Positions 57,274 through 64,000 of a stretch of 64,000 nt of DNA are shown here, in pieces. The first letter of the stretch is position 1, and each line of letters opens with the position of its first letter. Under the pieces are notes generated by a model. That model was not told where the DNA came from. It did no database searches and was given only the letters and a program-made list of their open reading frames with translations. Made by a program: the position numbers and the translations under genes. The DNA comes from Malus domestica (taxonomy: Eukaryota; Streptophyta; Magnoliopsida; Rosales; Rosaceae), in NCBI RefSeq assembly GCF_042453785.1, contig NC_091670.1, forward strand, positions 41,365,501 through 41,429,500, given 5' to 3'.

Positions 57274-60200
57274 CTAGGAATCAGGATATACTTCGGTGAT
57301 CAAATGAAACCTAATTTTCTGGTGCTTTGACAGAGCTGCTCTTAACCGATCCGACTCAGTTGTCATCACCTCTGAACTAATGTTCCATCCCAAAGACATG
57401 TCAGATCCAACGCTACCATGCCTGAAAAATGCTAGTTGTGAGGGTACCGGAAGTGTGACTGAGTAACTATTAAGCATAAGAACAATAGCATTCATGGTTG
57501 GCCTATTAGCTATATTTTCTTGCACATATGGTAACCCAATGTGGATGCATCTCAATATTTCATTTCTTGAACCATTAGACAATGTGGGATCTATAAGATT
57601 TGAAGATGTCCCTTCACACCACCATTTCCATGCCTGCAACGATTGTAAAATTTGTAGAAATATTATTAGGGGATTTACTTATATTTCTTGGTTGCAATAT
57701 GCACATTATTTTAAGTACTTACATAGCTTAGAAGATCTTCAATGTTCTCTTCATGATGAAAGCAATTATTTTTCTGTCTGCTTACTGTCTCCAAAACGAA
57801 GACACTAAAATTACAGACATCTGACTTAACAAAAAAGTGTCCATTCATTGCATATTATAGAGCAACATATCCACTGCATATCAAAAACAAGAATAATGTT
57901 GTTTTTGTCACTAACATATTGGTGGATTATTGACATAGATTAACATAAATATAATATAAGCCATGTAACCTCGTCAAGTACTTACAAGGTTCCCACAATT
58001 CGATAGGTGTTGCCTTGTGTTCAATCAAGCATGAACAACTTTGCCATGCCAAAATTTGATATTTTGGGGTTTATTTCTTCATCTATCAATATATTACTAG
58101 CTTTGAACTCAATATATATATAACTAGCTTTGAGATCATCATGAATAATTCTTAGCCGAGAATCTTCATGAAGGTAAATGAGTCCTCGAAAATGCCTACT
58201 ATGATTTTGTAGCACCTATTCCAATCCAATTGTGCACATGTTCAATTAAAAACAAGGTTATAATGTTGGGTAATGCTAAAGAGACCAACTATTTCGACCA
58301 ATTTTTGTAAATCATATGATATGGTTGTTGATTATTGGATTATTACTGAAGTAACATGCTTATTTTTTTTTTGGTGACATCACATGATTTACAATTAGCT
58401 TGTAGCAATACATGTGAGCACTGAGCAGTATATATATATATATGAACCGTAGAGAGTTTGCTTTCTCCACAAGAATCCTAAGCCTAGCTAAAGACTGTAT
58501 TATTTACTTGTTGCCTTTCAGTTGCACGCAGATGAACTCATCTCATGTGTTTATGCTGTCATGAGCTATATGTACATGTGTGTGTGATTGGTCAGCATCC
58601 AGATCAAATTCAAATATAGGACATGCATGAGGAATTAATTGTGTTCTACTATATGAGAAAACATAGGGTAGGTTTCTCATAACTTCTAATAAAACACATA
58701 ATTTCAACCATTTAATCATCAGATTTTCATATTTGTAGGTACAGACATGATGTCATGACATGTGGACTACTAGTTAGAATGTTTGACACGTGTTGAGATT
58801 CTCTCCGGATCTTTATGTCTGGAGCCAAAAGACTCGAAGATCCGAATCATTGACAAGAGAGAATTAGAGAGATCCGGACTTATGGTTTTGTGTGAGGTGG
58901 GTCAATAAAATTGGCTAATGAAAATAGCAAAATGTAAAATAAGTGATCCAAATCTCCATAATGATGTTAGTGTTACAGTCTAGACCCTGCAATTACTGGC
59001 ATGTAGGTTAGTCCATATGTTTTTTGTACTTTCTTTTCTGATGAAGGTTTCTCTATTCTATGTTCTTCTTTTTTTCTTTTTTTTTTCCTTTTTTTTTGTT
59101 AATTAATTTGTTTATTCTATGTTCGTGTCTTGATGTTCGTCGCTTTATTTAGTGTGTGACAGACAATGCTTTAGTTTTGAACCCCTTTAAGTTTCTTTCC
59201 ATGTGTTTTTGATAGAATGATATGCTAGTGAATTTCACAGCATATGCTTTTCTCAAATCCACGAAGATAATAAGAAAGGGTAATTACATTTTACATCTTT
59301 CATATTTAAGTTAGTTTTAAAATGGGCTATTAGGTTTTATATTTTTCAAATTGTATTGTAAAATTTTGAAATTTTATCAATTTTTATCTCATATATGTCT
59401 GTTTGAATGTCCATTCCTCTGTTAAATTGATGACATGTCATATGTGAGAACTATTTCTAGGCTGGCATAAGTAGAAGCCACACTTGCACTTTTTGGACCA
59501 AATTGTATGATCAATATTCGTTTTAGGATCGATTTAGGAGAAGTCGAAGCTCAATAATGAGATATTTTTGTCTTTGTGAAGCAAATATGGCTTACACGTT
59601 AGTCCATGATGGATCTCAAACTTGCAATGCCATCAATTTAAGGAACATATATGTCCAAATAATTTGAAAGTATAAATTAATTGATTCGGTTTCAAATATT
59701 ATGAGAAAATTGAAATGTAAAATGTTGTTGGCTGGGATCGAATTAGGTCGCCGTCAATAGGCAAAAAGCGGAAGTCCTAATTGGTTGATAGATTAACTTG
59801 ATAAACCCCAATTCTGTATGTCATGCATGCATGCGTGCATGTTGGTACTTTTTCATCGGCAGGACTTTACGAATTAGCACCAAAGCTACACCATTTAGAT
59901 CTTGAATGCTTTACATGAATACCAAGACCTGAGGAGATTTGTTTTTGGTCGGTGAGGTAAGCAGATATATATGATGCAGGCGGAGGATGAATAATAATGA
60001 ATTTCTGCTGTTTGCGTCCCTTGCCCACTTGAACCCTTCCAGTTAGTCCTTTCTAATATTGATTAGGGAAAATAAGCATTTGCCTCATTACTATATAAGT
60101 AATGTGGTGTTCCACCTTGTGTTTTAGACACACTAAAAAATTTCTCCTCTTATGGCACCTTGTGCGCGTTTAATTAGATCTACATACAAGGTTATAATAT

Positions 60201-60358
60201 TTGTTGTATGTTAATTATGATAAAATTTTGAGATAAAGCTAAAATGTACAAGAAGATGTTGAAGCATAATACCAAATATGATGTAGTCGAGACTTGCATT
60301 AGGAACAAACTCATAAATAAGAAGCCTTTCAACTCCTTCCAAGCAGAAACCCTTGGAG
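57274..60358 (-). pseudogene. CRK pseudogene, exons 4 (part) to 7
   Basis: Pieces on the minus strand: exon 4 end (60358-60268, [15 protein letters not shown] to SLDYIIF), exon 5 (about 58230-57985), exon 6 (57872-57727) and exon 7 (57639-57274). Damage: HRDLK is HDDLK, with a 30-bp internal duplication beside it ([15 protein letters not shown]); exon 5 has a stop in the DQTQG segment (D then TGA); exon 6 has ALEYA changed to AL-stop-YA; DFG is NFG; exon 7 is frameshifted near its end. Intron 4 has a 1.9 kb insertion (58265-60185). Ectodomain and membrane exons are absent. Closest to the 17210-20176 type. Confidence 0.92.
58252..60198. other. 1.9 kb insertion in CRK pseudogene intron 4, flanked by a 13-bp repeat
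   Basis: ACAAGGTTATAAT occurs at 58252-58264 and 60186-60198, bracketing DNA absent from intron 4 of the intact CRK. Inside, 59935-60115 is a copy of 22190-22390, and about 59278-59722 begins GGGTAATTACATTTTACA and ends AAATGTAAAATG, a possible inverted-repeat element. Whether the insertion is a transposon or a recombination product is unclear. Confidence 0.55.
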
Positions 60359-60464
60359 CTGTGGAAATAAGAGGAGCACGCTGTTGGTATATATAAGGAT
60401 CTAATCCTGCTTGGATTAGGAAAGTATTGGCTTCCTTTTTCATTAGGAAACTTTTCCTTTTTTT

Positions 60465-60612
60465 TTAAAGGAACTTTAACGAAAAGCTTACTGTTCACTT
60501 TAACGAAAAACCACATTTTAATACTAAAAAGTCAATCATGGTACTATTCATTTTATCCTTTATTTTATCTTTATAGTTAAATTCAAAATTATCAAATCAT
60601 TTTCATTAGTTT
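60465..60612 (+). mobile_element. MITE family with CTGTTCACTTTAACG motif, copy 3
   Basis: Same motif order as 43965-44120: AACGAAAAGC, ACTGTTCACTTTAACGAAA, ACTAAAAAGTCAATC, TACTATTCATTTTATCC, TTTTCATTAG. Confidence 0.75.
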
Positions 60613-60836
60613 TTTTTTTTTTTTAAATCTTCCCCTTCTGATTCTTCCTGGTTAGGATAGGTAATTTTCCTTTTAAATTTCCAATTCCGTATGTGCCTGG
60701 GTTGGTCTCTTTACGGCGTGGCCCGTATACGTATTCAGTTGGGCTCCTTTTCGAGCTGTAGAATTTCTTTTGGGCCTCCGTATGAATCCGTTTTATGTGT
60801 TCTTTTTGGCTGGATGTTCTAGGTGTTAAGATTCCT

Positions 60837-60840
<4 letters not shown>

Positions 60841-60882
<42 letters not shown>
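60841..60882. repeat. AT microsatellite followed by poly-T
   Basis: About 20 AT dinucleotides and then a 13-base T run. Confidence 0.9.
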
Positions 60883-60890
<8 letters not shown>

Positions 60891-60924
60891 TTTTTAACTC
60901 ATGTGTTGAGATTCTATTGTTTGT

Positions 60925-61120
60925 AAAGGGATTCTCTCCGAATCTCTTCCATCAAATTCTCTCCATCAACTAATCTGAGCCTTTGAAATTTGATTTAACG
61001 GCTAAAGTTGTTATAACTTTTAAAGTGGACCCGTGTTTTTAGTCGTTGGATCAAATTTTAAGGGTCTGAATTAGTTGATGAGGAGACTTTGATGGAAGGG
61101 AACCGGAGATGATCCCTTTC
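60925..61120. mobile_element. Hairpin-type MITE
   Basis: Left end AAAGGGATTCTCTCCG; right end (reverse complement) AAAGGGATCATCTCCGG. Further inside, TCCATCAACTAATCTGA faces CTGAATTAGTTGATG, so the two halves can pair. Non-coding. Confidence 0.7.
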
Positions 61121-61279
61121 CACTATTTTATTGTTACCATCGAACATCACCACTAGACATTTCATCCTCACGACACACATCTTGTTGCCAATTAATAACA
61201 CATCTAGTGGTATTCTTCTTGTAAATATATTGTTGTATTAAAAACAAATATTAGATATATTTATTCAAGTGTTAGACTT

Positions 61280-61550
61280 GAAAATTCGCCGCATGTGAGA
61301 AGATGTGTTGAAAGAGAATCTCGCATCGGAGAAGCAATAGACATTGTATGTGCTTATAAATAATATGACTATTTTTCATATTGTCAATTAATTTTAGAGA
61401 ATTGTTATTGACACTCTAAAAATCTTATTCTACACTCCAAACTTTCTATATTTGAAACGAAAAATACACTTGTGAGGAGTGTAAAATGAGATTTTTTAAG
61501 TGCCAATAACATTTCCCTAATTTTATAGTAAAACCTCAACTTTCTTCACT
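61280..61550 (+). repeat. TRIM solo LTR, split by a small hAT MITE
   Basis: CATGTGAGAAGATGTG, TCGCATCGGAGAAG and the end AACCTCAACTTTCTTCA are of the same TRIM family as 25958-26395, on the plus strand. The LTR is interrupted at 61397-61517. Confidence 0.7.
61389..61525. mobile_element. 121-bp hAT MITE inside the TRIM LTR
   Basis: The element is 61397-61517 with a perfect 8-bp duplication TAATTTTA on both sides (61389-61396 and 61518-61525). It has long inverted repeats of about 40 bp (TGTTATTGACACT...TACACTCC against GGAGTGTAAAATGAG...GTGCCAATAACA), making it almost a complete hairpin. Confidence 0.88.
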
Positions 61551-61619
61551 CTCCCCCAACCCCCACCCCTCCTATATGAGGACGTGACATGGCTATCCGA
61601 TTAAATTACATGGTGACAT

Positions 61620-62440
61620 GATGTATATGCATTTATATACCCAAGTTCCGGAACTCAAGAATTTACCTTATACGGACGGTCCAAACACATTTCCATTTTA
61701 GCATCGTCTCGTATACAGTTCTACCTAGCTAGTGAATTAGTATTTTACCAACAGGAAAAAAGAAAACTGATCACCTTGGGTAAATAGTATAAAACAGAAA
61801 GCTGGATGCTCTTTTTTCTAAACAAAAGCAATTCAAAGTCCGAGCCACTTGCGCGATAGATCTCATATGTACTGATTGGAAATTAAAGTATATAAAAAGT
61901 TGAGAATAAGTAACTGAGCTACTCTTAATATTACTAATTGTTTCAAGTCATGTGGAAATGAAGGTTTCTGGGTGGAGTTTTCAGCCAAACTTTGTTCTTG
62001 CTTGTCCTTTTCTTTAAATTTTCAATCAATTACATCTTCATATAAATATCCACGCGTCTTGGAAAAATGTGTATCTTTTGTGGGTCTGGATTGAATTTCT
62101 TCTCCCAGTTTGTGGTCACAATTTTGTGCGTCTGGATTGAATCTTCTTCTCCCAGTGTGTGGTCACAAATTCTTGGAAAAATGTTTTCTTTTGTTGAATC
62201 TTCTTCTCCCAATTTGTGGTCACAAATTCAAGGATGAAAGTATTGGTTTCTTTGGAAATATCGACATTGAAATGTATTGATATTTCAAGGATGAAAGTAT
62301 TGGTCACAAAATCAACGTCCGAATATTTTCGATATTGATATTGATATTACTACCTACCATCGAGGAAATGAAAATTATTTGGTTCAAAAGTAACAAATGA
62401 TGCTCTAGCCACAACTTATTACATACGTAGGATAAATATT
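61620..62440. repeat. Segmental duplication block of the CRK cluster
   Basis: 61620-61945 pairs with 27120-27720 (without the SINE), and 61945-62440 pairs with 47530-48010. Here a 45-55 bp unit, TTCTTCTCCCAGTTTGTGG with TCACAAATTC, is repeated three times (62097, 62146 and 62203), against once at 47780. Confidence 0.85.
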
Positions 62441-63519
62441 ATGATTAATTACTTTGAATTATAATCTAATCAAAATCGTTTAACTTTTTAGTTTTTATTT
62501 CAAGATCATTTCTACAAAAAATAATTCGAAACATAATTTATTTAGTCATTCAAATGTATCAAATAAATTAACGGTTCATCATTAATCGTTTAGTCATGAT
62601 TTATTTAATGTATTTGAATGACTTAACTATCTTCATTTATAAAAATAATTTTTAAATGCAACTTAAAAATTAAACGGTACTAAATATGAAATTCTTACCG
62701 TTAATGTATCAACTAAATCATTTGAATGTATGTATGTGTGTGTGTGTGTGTGTGTATTTCGCAATTTATGTGAGTCATCACTTGAGATTTCCTTGAACCA
62801 AGTACAAACTAATATCACAGGCGGTCATTATCTAGTAATAAATCTAAAAATATACCAATCCCATACGCACAAAGAAAAAGATGTCTTTTAAATTTCCTTG
62901 TGACATAAGCTTGGATGTCTGTGACATAAGCTTGGATGTCGCTGGACATTTTCTAAGGGGTACCTCTCAACTTTTTATCATTGTAGCAACTTTTGATCTA
63001 TCATATGTGCAACGATACTTTGCGCTATCATGAATATTTCGTTGCTTAAAGCGTATTTACCTGACAAAACCATAAATTTGTCGTGCAAATGTCGGAAACT
63101 TTAAATGACGAATGTTGGAAACAAATTCGCGCATATCCGCGGATGGAGACAAGAACCCAGTCAAACTATCCCATGATCTTCGATGAGAGGAGAATGGGGT
63201 TGATTGGGAGGGGGTGTGTGTGTTTAAATCGGGGAAGAATTGCCTACATATCTCCAAGAAGGAGAATTCACCCATGGGTGTAGTTCTATGAAAGAATGGT
63301 GTGAACCATCCTTGACAAATAGCCCATGACGAGATGTGAGGAGATGAGTTCTCCATAGACGTGCCTACGCGTACTTGAGGAAGAGAAAGATAGGTAAAGG
63401 AGATGTGTTTGTTCATATATGGTAGTCTTGTAGAGAATAAAGTGATTGTCCCCCGATAAATATACAAGCTAGTGTATTTATAAAGATCTTGAAGGTCCTT
63501 ATAGTGAGAGTAATCTTCA
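62441..63519. other. Region without a recognised gene
   Basis: AT-rich with a TG microsatellite at 62729-62754 and a 19-bp tandem repeat (GACATAAGCTTGGATGTC) at 62901-62940. A 136-codon open stretch on the minus strand at 63057-63467 matches nothing I know. Confidence 0.5.
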
Positions 63520-63830
63520 TCAAATCGGGAGATCTAGTGACATCTTTCTTTGCTCGATGGTTGAAGGTTGTTGAATTAGTGGTACAAAAGGCTTGCGGAT
63601 TGCATGGATGAATATTGGCGTTAAATAATTGGAGGCAATCTCTGAAAGACTCATAATTTGCGTTGACATATTCAACGAAATTTTCTCTTTTTCTATGACT
63701 AATTCAGCAAACATAATAATTGATTGAGAGAGGAAATAGAGATCCACTAGTTTTATTGTAAATTTTTCTATAAATATTAGTTACAATTACAAACACACCA
63801 ACTTTGAAACAAGAATACAAAAAGATTTTA
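63520..63830. repeat. CRK intergenic segment paralogous to 40090-40400
   Basis: Matches nearly end to end with the DNA that lies just 3' of the intact CRK at 40471. By position, a further CRK 3' end would be expected beyond the right edge. Confidence 0.88.
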
Positions 63831-63949
63831 ATGTCTTTCATGATATATAACAATGCTGGAGTGGATTTGACGTTGTTTAATTAAAACAAAAAACAAAAAT
63901 ATAACTTATGCTAAACAGAAAAACATAAAAAAAAAAACCTTATTATATG

Positions 63950-64000
63950 AGTAATGCTACACTTATAACATTTTTCGTACTACATTTGTTGTATCAACTT
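63950..64000. mobile_element. Start of a MITE cut by the window edge
   Basis: TGAGTAATGCTACACTTA followed by a TTCGTACTACATTTG block matches the start of the intron 4 MITE at 41486. The rest lies outside the window. Confidence 0.5.

Noticed and set aside
63057..63467. 136-codon minus-strand frame as a gene
   Set aside because: No start context, no family similarity and no exon signals; left as unexplained open sequence.

Overview
This is a plant nuclear genome window. The evidence is split genes with GT-AG introns, complete genes of plant-only families (a DUF26 receptor kinase, a subgroup IVc bHLH factor, a CxxS thioredoxin-like protein), and dense, nested plant transposons. The family resemblances and the types of TRIM, SINE and MITE suggest a rosid eudicot, probably Rosaceae (apple or pear like). 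That placement is inference; nothing here proves the species.

Layout. 0.2-4.7 kb holds two complete single-copy-type genes on the + strand: a CXXS1-like monothiol thioredoxin and a bHLH115/ILR3-like iron-response regulator. From 17 kb to the right edge the window is a degenerating tandem cluster of cysteine-rich receptor-like kinases (CRKs), all on the - strand. Two copies are complete seven-exon genes (17210-20176 and 40471-43295). The others are broken: 22777-24943, 39308-40013, 57050-57206 and 57274-60358. Segmental duplications of the cluster's intergenic DNA link 20.3/22.5, 22.2/59.9, 27/61.5, 47.5/62 and 40.1/63.5 kb.

Most of the rest is transposon, and many boundaries can be fixed by target-site duplications (TSDs): LTR element A (5942-12679, TSD AACCC) with a 3.2 kb solo LTR nested inside it (8612-11827, GAGGT); LTR element B (30220-33838, CACCC) nested in a copia remnant (29317-35272); a large non-coding LTR element (48126-56158, TCTTA); solo LTRs at 23395-24859 (ATAAT) and 56527-57031 (ACCAT); hAT elements at 37451-38080 and 44496-45505; a LINE 3' end (28374-29043); a SINE (27268-27434); several TRIMs and several MITE families.

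The most interesting observation is gene capture. Elements A and B share LTR ends, primer-binding-site region and 3' internal end, so they are one non-autonomous LTR family, yet each carries a different host gene fragment where gag-pol would be: pyruvate decarboxylase in A, an Aux/IAA auxin repressor in B (with its degron core altered from GWPP to EWPP). Independently, the hAT element at 44.5 kb carries an exon of an RGLG/copine-type E3 ligase. Three transposons with three captured host genes in 64 kb suggest an active gene-shuffling history. The captured pieces are broken and need not be functional.
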